A stretch of 64,000 nucleotides of DNA, from positions 558,001 to 622,000 of the forward strand of contig JAJEKV010000223.1 of the NCBI GenBank assembly GCA_021234155.1, written 5' to 3'. Within the stretch, counting starts at the first letter, position 1. Each line of letters starts with the position of its first letter. The translations under genes were made by a program, and so were the position numbers. A model generated the notes under the pieces. That model did no database searches. It was not told where the DNA came from and was given only the letters and a program-made list of their open reading frames with translations. This document shows positions 22,972 through 33,007 of the stretch, in pieces. This stretch comes from Isoetes taiwanensis. Taxonomy: Eukaryota > Streptophyta > Lycopodiopsida > Isoetales > Isoetaceae.

Positions 22972-25824
22972 CCCCCCTCCAGAACCATATATTATCCTGT
23001 GATCAGCTGTGACATTCACCTGGAAAAAGTCGAAAAACAATCAAGCATTTGTCAACCTGCCCTGATGCATTCTACTTTGCAGAGACACATAATCCAAAAT
23101 GAGACACCATTACCTGCATCTGGTTCTTCACTCCAAAGAATCCATCTTTGCTTGCCACTACAGTCTGTCTTGATGCACCGACAGCCATGATTGCACCCTG
23201 TAGGAGAGCAAAGAATGATTTAAAATATCCCAGACTAGGTATTAAGAGCTCACAAATTGGACAAAATACTTACAGAGCCAGGAGGTAGGATAGCATCAAA
23301 ACGGTCAACTCCAAACATCCCCAAGTTTGACAAAGTAAACGTCCCTACAAGGAAGAAGCCGTTAATGATTTGTGCATTTAGGACAATAAAATAACCAAGA
23401 GCATATGCACGTGTCATAAAAGCAACATGCATTTGTTGTCCACAAGGTGAACCACAGACCCATAATCAGACTAATAAACTCTCAGCTGGGTTTTTTGCTT
23501 CTAGAAAAAAAGGGGCTCAGAAATCAATTTCTATAAATGAATTTCATTGGCTTGATTTTTCAAACCCATCGCCAACATAGGTCTAAATCATTACCTTATC
23601 AAAAAACAAATTATAGCAAAGGGTAGCAGGATTATTGCTAGAACAGCAAGGAAAGTATTTAGAACAAAGGTTCAGGTTCCCCCCTCCAGAACCATATACT
23701 ATCCTGTGATCAGCTGTGACATTCACCTGGAAAAAGTCGAAAAACAATCAAGCATTTGTCAACCTGCCCTGATGCATTCTACTTTGCAGAGACACATAAT
23801 CCAAAATGAGACACCATTACACGCATGATCCGGTTCTTCACTCCAAAGAATCCATCTTTGCTTGCCACTACAGTCTGTCTTGATGCACCGACAGCCATGA
23901 TTGCACCCTGTAGGAGAGCAAAGAATGATTTAAAATATCCCAGACTAGGTATTAAGAGCTCACAAATTGGACAAAATACTTACACAGCCAGGAGGTAGGA
24001 TAGCATCAAAACGGTCAACTCCAAACATCCCCAAGTTTGACAAAGTAAACGTCCCTACAAGGAAGAAGCCGTTAATGATTTGTGCATTTAGGACAATAAA
24101 ATAACCAAGAGCATATGCATGTGTCATAAAAGCAACATGCATTTGTTGTCCACAAGGTGAACCACAGACCCATAATCAGACTAATAAACTCTCAGCTGGG
24201 TTTTTTGCTTCTAGAAAAAAAGGGGCTCAGAAATCAATTTCTATAAATGAATTTCATTGGCTTGATTTTTCAAACCCATCGCCGACATAGGTCTAAATCA
24301 TTACCTTATCAAAAAACAAATTATAGCAAAGGGTAGCAGGATTATTGCTAGAACAGCAAGGAAAGTATTTAGAACAAAGGTTCAGGTTCCCCCCTCCAGA
24401 ACCATATACTATCATGTGATCAGCTGTGACATTCACCTGGAAAAAGTCGAAAAACAATCAAGCATTTGTCAACCTGCCCTGATGCATTCTACTTTGCAGA
24501 GACACATAATCCAAAATGAGACACCATTACCTGCATCTGGTTCTTCACTCCAAAGAATCCATCTTTGCTTGCCACTATAGTCTGTCTTGATGCACCGACA
24601 GCCATGATTGCACCCTGTAGGAGAGCAAAGAATGATTTAAAATATCCCAGACTAGGTATTAAGAGCTCACAAATTGGACAAAATACTTACAGAGCCAGGA
24701 GGTAGGATAGCATCAAAACGGTCAACTCCAAACATCCCCAAGTTTGACAAAGTAAACGTCCCTATAAGGAAGAAGCCGTTAATGATTTGTGCATTTAGGA
24801 CAATAAAATAACCAAGAGCATATGCACGTGTCATAAAAGCAACATGCATTTGTTGTCCACAAGGTGAACCACAGACCCATAATCAGACTGATAAACTCTC
24901 AGCTGGGTTTTTTGCTTCTAGAAAAAAAGGGGCTCAAAAATCATTTTCTATAAGTGAATTTCATTGGTTGATTTTTCAAGCCCATCGCCAACATAGGTCT
25001 AAATCATTACCTTATCAAAAAACAAATTATAGCAAAGGGTAGCAGGATTATTGCTAGAACAGCAAGGAAAGTATTTAGAACAAAGGTTCAGGTTCCCCCC
25101 TCCAGAACCATATATTATCCTTAGATCAGCTATGACATTCATCTGGAAAAAGTCGAAAAACAATCAAGCATTTGTCAACCTGCCCTGATGCATTCTACTT
25201 TGCAGAGACACATAATCCAAAATGAGACACCATTACCTGCATCTGGTTCTTCACTCCAAAGAATCCATCTTTGCTTGCCACTACAGTCTGTCTTGATGCA
25301 CCGACAGCCATGATTGCACCCTGTAGGAGAGCAAAGAATGATTTAAAATATCCCAGACTAGGTATTAAGAGCTCACAAATTGGACAAAATACTTACAGAG
25401 CCAGGAGGTAAGATAGCATCAAAACGGTCAACTCCAAACATCCCCAAGTTTGACAAAGTAAACGTCCCTACAAGGAAGAAGCCGTTAATGATTTGTGCAT
25501 TTAGGACAATAAAATAACCAAGAGCATATGCACGTGTCATAAAAGCAACATGCATTTGTTGTCCACAAGGTGAACCACAGACCCATAATCAGACTGATAA
25601 ACTCTCAGTTGGGTTTTTGGCTTCTAGAAAAAAAGGGGCTCATAAATCAATTTCTATTCTATTCTATTCTATTCTATAAGTGAATTTCATTGGTTTGATT
25701 TTTCAAGCCCATCGCCAACATAGGTCTAAGTCATTACCTTATCAAAAAACATATTATAGCAAAGGGTAGCAGGATTATTGCTAGAACAGCAAGGAAAGTA
25801 TTTAGAACAAAGGTTCAGGTTCCC
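22972..25824. repeat. Four tandem ~707 bp copies of an E2 exon block
   Basis: Copies start at about 22972, 23679, 24389 and 25095, each beginning CCCCCCTCCAGAACC; the last ends near 25824 where unique intron sequence begins. They are nearly identical, with scattered substitutions and small indels. Copy 2 carries a changed end of the middle exon (KNRIMR instead of KNQMQ, 87 rather than 84 bases). Copy 4 carries a (TTCTA)n expansion. Confidence 0.97.
25652..25676. repeat. (TTCTA)n microsatellite in copy 4
   Basis: About five TTCTA units stand where the other three tandem copies have a single unit followed by TAAGTG, so the expansion happened after the array formed. Confidence 0.9.
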
Positions 25825-26888
25825 TACAAACTATTATCTAGTATGTAAAGGATATGAGATACTACACTATAACAGACAACAAATCTGATGCTTGGTATAC
25901 CTGTGCTATATTCATGAGGTTGCAACTGCTTCATGCGTGCTTTGTCAACAAGCTCTTTCCATGCTTTGGAGAGTGAATAAATATCGACCTAGAGATTAAC
26001 CAGAATAAGAATCAACGGAAAGTAGTATTCATTTGGAACTTCCAAAACCAATACCTTATATGCATCTTTGAGCACAGGAGTGATTAAGCCACCATCTATA
26101 GCCACTGCAACTGCTATATTGATGCTAGCATTATACACAAAGGCTTTGCCATCTTTACAGGATGCATTTACAACAGGATGTTGAACTAATGCAGAGATCG
26201 ACCCTTCAGGTCCATATATGCGGCCTTTCTTAACGAAAGCAAAAACAAAAAAAAAAAAAAAACACGGATTTAGACAAAAGTTCTACCTGCAACAAAGGTT
26301 TACCCAATTGCATCAGCCGAAGGCATAAGAATGAATCGTTGCAAAATGAAAGAAGCATCAAAATGATAAAAAATAATGACACCTGATACTTATTTGTAGT
26401 TCTTTGCCATAGCTTCGCCAGATTTGCAAAGGATTTCTGATTTTTCTCAGAGTTGTTGCCGTCGGATAGCTCTGTTTCGCAAAGCTCTGCAGATGGAGAC
26501 TATTTTATGCCCCGCGATATAGCTAGAAGCTCAGATCACTACCCAAATGATGTCTCAGTGAAACCTCTCAAAGAGAAACCCTAGCCGAAATCGACTACTG
26601 AACCTAAAAACCTGCGCGGTACAATATGCCTTGAGACGTGCTTTCTGGGAGGAAATTCTTGAGCATTGTGGCATGAACTGGTGTTAGCCTAGACTCATAA
26701 GTCGACATATTTGCCAATCTGCCGCGCTTCCGGCATAGCCATCTTCCGTCCTAGAAAATACCTCGTTTTGTTTCTTCAAGAACTCTGCCCCGCCGTAGCT
26801 TTCCCAACGGCGGCATTAACTTCGCAAGACACGCTGGAATTTTCATTAATTTTTTGTGACCGTCGATCAAATCCAACGATTTTAAGCC

Positions 26889-26985
26889 CATCCACGTGCA
26901 CAAATTTCTTAGCTGGCAGCAACGTGGACACTCTGAAATTGCTTCAAAGTTTCAAAGTGTCCACTTGCGTTTGTGCAAACGTGCT
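26889..26985. repeat. Foldback around GTGGACACT arms
   Basis: GTGGACACTCTGAAA (from 26934) faces TTTCAAAGTGTCCAC (ending 26964) with one mismatch. Outer words CCACGTGCACAAA (about 26891) and TTTGTGCAAACGTG also pair imperfectly. It is probably a small MITE-like relic. Confidence 0.7.
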
Positions 26986-27224
26986 AAAAAATAAAAGCGT
27001 GGGGAAATTAATGTAAGATAATATAAATTGAATTGAATCGGATACCTAAAAAAATAATTGAAATGCCATTTACATATTTTTCATGCCATTTCAAAGCCTA
27101 ATTAGGTCAAAGTGATATAAGTTGAATACTTTCCTGCATTTAAGGTACCTATTTCCTAGTTTTGAAAGGCCAGGATATGAGATTGTAGCTCTCTTTGGTG
27201 GTGTTGTAAAAGTTTGTGTAATGT

Positions 27225-27300
27225 CTTTTTGGGTTGCCCCTAGGGGGGCAAACCCTTGTTTATGTGGGTTTGTGGCACATATTCACACGGGGGGTGACTC
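27225..27300 (+). repeat. Dispersed repeat family, copy 2 (head only)
   Basis: TTTTTGGGTTGCCCCTAG, then GGGGGCAAACCCTTGTTTA and a GTGGGTTTGTGGCA block match the heads of copies 1 and 4. The match is lost where a CATATTCACACGG arm begins. Confidence 0.8.
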
Positions 27301-28606
27301 CGGGCAACGAGAGCTGTTGGATAGGCATATTCACCCCTTATTCCTTAATCTACACCGTACGTAAAGTTCCTCGTTTGTGGGGTATGCAAGTACAAAATTT
27401 GCTATACTGTATAACAAGATTTGCAAAATACTATAAGATTTCAAGCAAAATACTCTAGCCCCTAGCCCTCTCTCATCCTCGTATTTTCATTAAATGGAAG
27501 AACCATGGAATAACACAGTTGCAACATCTCTGGGAGAATGGCAGATGGATCTGCTGGACCAAGTTTAAAAGGAGAGTACCCTCTGCAGGGGAAGGAGATA
27601 GAGCAGTGCTAAAAGAAATTCATGAAAGAGTCATCAATGTGTCAGGGATTACTGGACCCCAAGAAAGTTGGCTACTTGAGGGGCATATGCACTACAGTGT
27701 CGCAAGGATATATCGATCTCTTGGTGAGGATACCCCATTAAAGGCTGAGATTACGCTTGGATTAAATAATGGAGAAGCTAAAGCAGTTTTAGCCAACTCC
27801 TGGAAATCTTTATGTTCTAGAAAGATTCAATTCTTCAGATGGTTGGCCCTTCAGGAGGGGCTTAGCACAAAAGAGAAGCTCTATAACAAGGATATCATAG
27901 GGGATGATAAATGTCCACTTGGTTGCCAAGATCGGGAATCTATTGGACACCTCATTTTCTGCCCAAAGATTACAGAATTCTGGCATTGGGTCAGTCCATT
28001 ATTGGTCTATCAATGCAACAACCGGTTCGGCGCGGAATTGATACAGGCCTCGGACATAAACTGTATTGAAGCTTCGCTAGTTAACATTGCAATATGGGTA
28101 GTCTGGAAACACCGCTGCGATGTTGTCTATGGGGGGCTGGGGATCTGCATTGGAAAATTGAAAAACTACTTCAATTTGGAAGTTGCAATGATGGCTCTTG
28201 CACACCATAGACAAAAAGGTATGAGGTATAATAGAGAACTTGATAGAGTCGGGACCTTGGAAGGCTTCTATTCCTTCTTCAGGTGCCACTGGCTCAGTAC
28301 GGATAGTATGGAAGCAACTGAAATGGTGGTAAGTGATGTAGCTATTCAGGATTAATTGTTAAATTTAGGGATGATCCAGCCGTGGAACGGAAGCTGCCTT
28401 ACTCTATAGTACTTACCCATGTGGAGAAGATAGATGATCCTCCTTATAGTACCCATGTGGTGGGGAAGAGGAGGTGGTAGCCTCCAGAGTACACGATGAT
28501 GGAGGATCCCTATAATTCCTATCTTTGCTCATAATTCTTCCTATCTTCCCAAATATGGGGACTTGATGTATCTTATACCTTATAATAATAAAAGTATACT
28601 CTTACC

Positions 28607-28641
<35 letters not shown>

Positions 28642-28722
28642 CTATATGGTGTTGATTTTGTACGTGCAAAACATAATTATAAGGGCTCTCGCTGCCCTGC
28701 GTCACCCCCCGTGTGAATATGC
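27280..28722. mobile_element. Foldback element interrupted by a LINE
   Basis: The left arm contains CATATTCACACGGGGGGTG and GGGCAACGAGAGC (27280-27318). The reverse complement of 28683-28722 contains CATATTCACACGGGGGGTG and GGGCAGCGAGAGC. A second pair, GTACAAAATTTGC (27397) and the inverted GTACAAAATCAAC (near 28655), extends the inverted repeat inward. The LINE fragment and its poly(A) lie between the arms, so a small foldback element was apparently split by a LINE insertion. Confidence 0.7.
27455..28642 (+). mobile_element. 5'-truncated LINE (L1-like), 3' end with poly(A)
   Basis: An open frame (278 codons from 27519, open further upstream to about 27455) ends at 28355. It carries the reverse-transcriptase zinc-binding region found at the C terminus of plant L1-like ORF2 (KIQFFRWLALQEGLSTKEKL, CPLGC, IGHLIFCPK, then IWVVWKHRCDVVYGG). 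A 3' untranslated region of about 250 bp follows, then about 30 A at 28606-28636. The polymerase and endonuclease are absent, as usual for 5'-truncated insertions. The long uninterrupted frame suggests a fairly young copy. No clear target duplication was found. Confidence 0.85.
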
Positions 28723-28739
28723 CCCCAAACCAAAGGGGG

Positions 28740-29680
28740 TTTAAGGGGGATTTTAATTTAAATGTGTTGGACCCAATGGTTGTGTTAATTAATGTTAATG
28801 GTACTTATATGTTGGTTGTTGTACTAAAAAAAATTTTGGGCCCTTCGGGCCCTAAAAAAAGCAAACATACGTAAAAACATGCAAAACATGTAGCAATATG
28901 TAATACATAATATGTAATACGTAATGGTAAAAATAATATGAGTAACACAAGCTTCTAATACTAATATCTAGCATTAGCATAATGGTAGATAGATATTGAA
29001 AGGAAGGGTTATTAAATTTTGAAGTTTAAAGGATTGTAGACATTCAAAGGGTGAGATTTTAAAGTTTCAACCTTAGGCAGTAGATATAACGGGAGGGCGA
29101 GTTTTTTAAGAATGGGCATTGCTAGATATTGGTAGACATTGAAAGGAAGGGCTATAATAATGGTAGATATTGAATTTTAAATGGAAATAGTTCAAGGAAA
29201 CAAACCTGAATAACCATGGGATTTTTCAACGAGCGGATATTAGGTTCACTTTAGGTTTTTCGTGATTCGATCATGGGAACTTACCAAAACAGATGTAAAA
29301 CCAATCGGATTTGGCGAATCTAACTGTCTTTGTTCCTAGATGTTGAGAAGACACAGGCTGATTCCAGATGTCCAAATTAACCATTGTGAATTTGTGAATT
29401 AAACCACATTCTGAATGACATATACGGAGTTTCGTTGATGAAAGTGGTTTGGAGACCTAAGCAGGAATGCCATGCCAGAGCTTGAGCATGTCGCTGCAAC
29501 AAGTACTTCTAAAACAATTATGTTACACCACCAACAACAATACATTTCACATTGAGACCACTTCGGACACAATGAAAGGATCTGTACATTTTCCAACCAC
29601 ATCCACAAAGCAACTGAAGTTCTGTGCAAATTATGTTGAAATCCCACCATGCCAACCATGTGCTTGAGCAAAAACCAGAG
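28740..29680. other. AT-rich intergenic DNA
   Basis: Contains internally repeated words such as GGTAGATATTGA and AAGGAAGGG at 28980-29170. No gene recognised. Sequence at 29220-29350 resembles that at 30460-30540 (TTAGGGTTT/GGATT..GGCGAATCTAACT-type words), suggesting a diverged dispersed duplicate. Confidence 0.4.
28838..28852. repeat. Perfect hairpin GGGCCC-TTC-GGGCCC
   Basis: A 6 bp GC stem with TTC loop, flanked by T on the left and A on the right, which extends pairing slightly. Confidence 0.8.
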
Positions 29681-29691
29681 GTTGTGTCAGG

Positions 29692-30142
29692 TTATGAGCA
29701 TCCACGTCTGTTTTGGCACATCCGAGGTCGTACATTCTCATCAACCACATCCATTTCATCCTCCTCTTCCATCAGCATATTGTCATCTTCTTCCATGAAC
29801 TCGATCGTAGGATTCCCCGCAACCAAGTATTAAGCCTAACAATTTGCACTTGAATTCATTAGTTGCCATGCTACTACAAAACAAGATCTTTATCCTCTTT
29901 TTTTTTACCTCAAAATCAATGTCAAGAAATCTTGTCCTGTTGACAAGTACTGCTTTTTCAAAATAACCACCGCCTCGATATGATTGGGAAGCTTTTGAAG
30001 CTCCGAAGCTTGGGACCGTGAATAATGCATAACCATAGGATCTATTCTTCAAAACTTCGGAGCATGTTAAGCAAATAAAAAGGCACTCACCTTTGGGAAA
30101 AATATTGGAATTAATCCATATAGGTAGCTCCAAAGATCCCAT
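29692..30142 (-). other. Possible small multi-exon gene, unrecognised
   Basis: On the minus strand an ATG at 30142 opens MGSLELPIWINSNIFPK and meets a good donor (GTGAGT) at 30090. A second stretch ending at 29909 (VNRTRFLDIDFE) is followed by GTAAAA. A third, ending in TAA at 29692, is acidic (EEEDEMDVV) then basic. Each piece reads like protein and has plausible splice signals, but the phases do not all join cleanly: exon 1 ends in phase 1 and the last exon seems to need phase 0 or 2. I do not recognise the product. Treat as a hypothetical gene or remnant. Confidence 0.3.
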
Positions 30143-30582
30143 TGTCGGACCACCGAGGGAAACAAGGGCTCGTTAACAGGCTTGTACAAAACAATAGCTT
30201 TTCGTCATTTTTGCGGCAAGATTATTTCCGAGGAATCTCTTGGCAATCTTGGCACAAGCTCGATACTATTTTTGAAGATGTCAAATCTGCACAACTTGGA
30301 TTTCCAACCTCCAAAGCATTAACTGAATTCCAATTCTAAAATCAGAAAACCCTATTTCATTACTATATGGTCCCAGCATATAGCTAAGCGCGTAAATCTC
30401 GGAGGGTTTTGCAGGGAAAAAGCTAAGGAGATCTGGCTATGGCAACACAACTTTAGGGTTTCAGCATTCGAACATGGCAGCTTACAAAAACAGATGCAAA
30501 ACCGATTGGATTGGGCCGAATCTAACTCAGGACACAGGTTCCATGTAATTGTCTATGAATGAATCTGTTTACATATACTTAC

Positions 30583-30727
30583 AGGAACCTCTGTGAATGG
30601 TTTGACGTGCAAGCCAGCTGGGGAAGTAGTGTCCATAGATTTCTTGTCCACCAGGCTAAGAAACCCAGCGGCATTCAACAGGCTCGGGTCTGCAGTGAAC
30701 GGATTAAATGTACAGACTTTTGTAGGG
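30583..30727 (-). other. Possible exon, unrecognised
   Basis: On the minus strand a 145 bp open stretch (PTKVCTFNPFTADPSLL to HVKPFTEVP) is bounded by an acceptor (TTGTTCAG) and a perfect donor (GTAAGT). It could precede the pieces at 29692-30142. The plus strand is also open here for 80 codons with an acceptor at 30584, so strand is uncertain. Confidence 0.25.
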
Positions 30728-30839
30728 CTGAACAAGTTAGGGATCTCGTTGGCTCGTATAAACCCTCCGCATGTTTTCATATTCAATATTCCTGCTGACC
30801 TCGTTGCCAAGCTCCAGGCCAATTTCACCACTTAAAATT

Positions 30840-31315
30840 TGCTCACATGACAATAAGAATATCAACACCTGCTTGTTGCCTTGAAACCCACCGGACCATG
30901 CCTTGGAAACTTTGAATATGTAGCACAAACTGCTGAAGCAAGCATCCGGCCGCATCATCCTCTGCACTAAAGCTTTCTGCTCTTCTGCACATGCAAACCA
31001 AATGAAATGCTTGTTCAGATACGCTTCCACTCCAAATCTGTTTCCACTCTGATCAGAAGAACATTAATTTTTTGCAAGAATGCCATGCTATCCACGAGGC
31101 TTGCATGTTCAGCCCCTAAAATAAAAAGAGGGCTTTTGTTGTGAGCCCTTGAATGTTGGACCATTGAAAAAAAAAAGCTAAATCAACCACTAAGAAATGG
31201 TGCACTCTAGATGTACGCATTAGTACATCCATTCCAATACGCCATGAAATCTTAGGAAAACCTTTGTGAAAAGCGTACAAAAACACAAAAAAAAACCCCT
31301 TTTATTATGCTACAT
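30840..31315. other. Intergenic, nothing recognised
   Basis: No gene, RNA or repeat could be supported. Confidence 0.4.
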
Positions 31316-31441
31316 ATTCTAGGTATATATCAGTATATACCCAGAATATGTCAATAACTGCTTCAAACTCATTATGGGCTGTAAATTCGTGGTCAATTAT
31401 GTTGTTTGTCAGCCCCTAGGGAAACCGGCTAACCGGTACTT
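31316..31441 (+). repeat. Dispersed repeat family, copy 3 (headless)
   Basis: Begins with TCTAGGTATATATCAG and runs through TGCTTCAAACTCATTATG, GGGCTGTAAATTCGTGG and GAAACCGGCTAACCGG, matching the middle and tail of copies 1 and 4. The GGGTTGCCCC head is missing. Confidence 0.75.
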
Positions 31442-31725
31442 CTTGCTCCCGCAGCTATGGCGGTCGCAGGCTTAATCAGAGCTTTGACAGCAGTGGGCTT
31501 TCTGGTTTTACAGTTCAATGCTATAATACTTGAAAGTTGAATGCTATAATACTTGAAAGCGGCAAAATTGGTGCAACTTTGGATTCAAAACAGAGCAATG
31601 CAAACTAGATCGAAACAGCAGATGGCCAAAAAGGAGCTTGGTAGCAACTGTAGGAAATGCTTGGATTTAGATCGAGGATGATAGCGGCGAGACTGCGAGG
31701 GTTACATGGTCTTTACCTTGGGTAA

Positions 31726-31818
31726 ACATATTGGCAAATCTGAGGGCAAAAATTACTCTGTTGCTTAATTCTACAGGGGATTTGCAGATCTTGTGCTTCC
31801 GTCATAAAATGGAATAGT
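31726..31818 (+). repeat. Upstream duplicate of a GATA-like exon
   Basis: About 93 bp (GGCAAATCTGAGGGC, then TTACTCTGTTGCTTAAT and a GGGGATTTGCAGATCTT segment) are about 95% identical to 32908-33004, which covers the last exon of the GATA26/27-like fragment. The acceptor is kept, but one G is lost after CAGATCTT. The duplicate lies upstream of the other exons in the same orientation. Confidence 0.85.
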
Positions 31819-32024
31819 AACTGTATTCCCATTTGCACGATTCTTGCCTCCTTGCCTTTGCCAACTTCAAGTATGCTCATACATTTTTCAAGCTTTAGTT
31901 CCGGCACTACAGCCGCTTGTTCTTGCCAAGATGGTGCGTAACCCTTGAAAACCTCACTCGTATTTAGCTCAGATTTGGTTTGATTTGTTTGATCAAAAAA
32001 TGTTTTCATTCAACTGCGCTGCAG

Positions 32025-33007
32025 GCTTTGCAACACGGATGGATGGCTGCGCCCTTCATGGAGACACATGTTCCTTCTCGCAAACGCACATCTATGTTCA
32101 GGGCTCGTGCTTCATCAGAAAAAATAACACGAAATCGGTTAGCATTTGAAGAGCCAGAGGTCTCATCTGTGACATGTCCATCTAGTGATGGTCTACTTAT
32201 GGATTGTAAGCCTCCACTAATGGCAGTAGAGATTTGCCTGGGAAGTGTCTTGATCAGGCAACCGGTAGCCCTGGAACCAGAGCCAGAAGCAACTTCACAT
32301 CATTTTGATAATAAAGAGTATGAAGCGTATGGAGTCCGGCGCATGTTATCACGAGGAAAGGAAAAAACAAAGCAAGTTATGAAGCACCCAGAAGCTGGTG
32401 GGATGCCTTTTGACAAAGCAAATGCTAAGAATATGCCACTGTTAGTTCACTTACCTTGGTTTTCCTTTTCAATTTTTGGTTCCAAATAATCTCAACAATA
32501 GCTCTTGTGGATGTCACACTTCTAATTTCCAGTGAGAACTTCCCTTACAAACATCAAGATGTTCCTCAGAATTTCCGCTCTCCTCTTCCCTTTGTGGAGA
32601 TGAAAGTAGGTTTGGAGTCCTTTGACTATGCTGTAGATAAGTAGCGTGTAATTTCCGGGCTTAATAATTCCATTGTTATGGCAGGATCTGGTTAATTATG
32701 ATACATTCACCAGCCTTCTTAGTGAGCATGAACAAGAGCAACTGCTAGACATTGTGTCTACAGCTGATAGAGCAAACTGTCTACAAAGGTAACAGTTGTA
32801 GGGTTTTGTTGCATGCATGAATAACATAGTTATATTTTCTGCTAGTTATGTTGTCGATTCATATTAAAATCCAAGGAGTGAAGGCAATTTAAGGTTTTTT
32901 TTTGCACAAAAAATATCGGCAAATCTAAGGGCAAAAATTACTCTGTTGCTTAATTGTACAGGGGATTTGCAGATCTTGGTTGCTTCCGTCATAAAATGGA
33001 ATACTAA
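32025..33007 (+). pseudogene. GATA26/27-like transcription factor, 3' fragment
   Basis: Four exons join in phase: 32025-32440, 32533-32605, 32685-32788 and 32962-33007. The product contains VPSRKRTSMFRARASSEK, PPLMAVEICLGSVLIRQP, then FRSPLPFVEMK and LLSEHEQEQLLDIV. This order resembles plant GATA26/27 proteins, which carry an N-terminal GATA zinc finger and a C-terminal ASX/DEUBAD-type helical domain. The zinc-finger exon was not found upstream in this window, and the frame ends (MEY stop) early in the helical domain. Another open stretch follows to 33182 (AAYAAISDDGGINLN). A TACTAAC plus ATGCAG at 33003-33016 could be a splice acceptor for it. I read this as a 5'- and 3'-truncated copy; it could be a partial real gene. 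Family call rests on recalled motifs. Confidence 0.55.

Larger units (their letters stand above)
22972..26499 (-). pseudogene. Plastid-type dihydrolipoamide acetyltransferase (PDC E2) fragment with amplified 3' exons
   Basis: Minus-strand exons encode the C-terminal catalytic domain of plastid pyruvate dehydrogenase E2: 26228-26055 (ALVQHPVVNASCKDGK to LITPVLKDAYK), 25988-25901 (SKAWKELVDKARMKQLQP), then GTFTLSNLGMFGVDRF, GAIMAVGASRQTVVASK and VNVTADHRIIYG exons. The last three exist in four tandem copies. GTFTL exons are 25467-25397, 24761-24691, 24054-23984 and 23344-23274. The lipoyl and E3-binding domains are absent. Instead, exon 26228 starts with 12 residues not typical of E2 and joins in phase a 39-codon exon (26499-26383, containing KLWQRTTNKYQ) that I do not recognise. 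After IIYG the copy 1 frame leaves E2 similarity. The acyl-transfer His motif is DHR in copies 1 and 2, DHM in copy 3 and DLR in copy 4. A functional E2 is unlikely. Confidence 0.85.

Noticed and set aside
27280-27316. Telomere- or CRISPR-like repeats
   Set aside because: The repeated GGG-rich words are inverted arms of one foldback; no regularly spaced repeats with unique spacers occur anywhere in this eukaryotic window.
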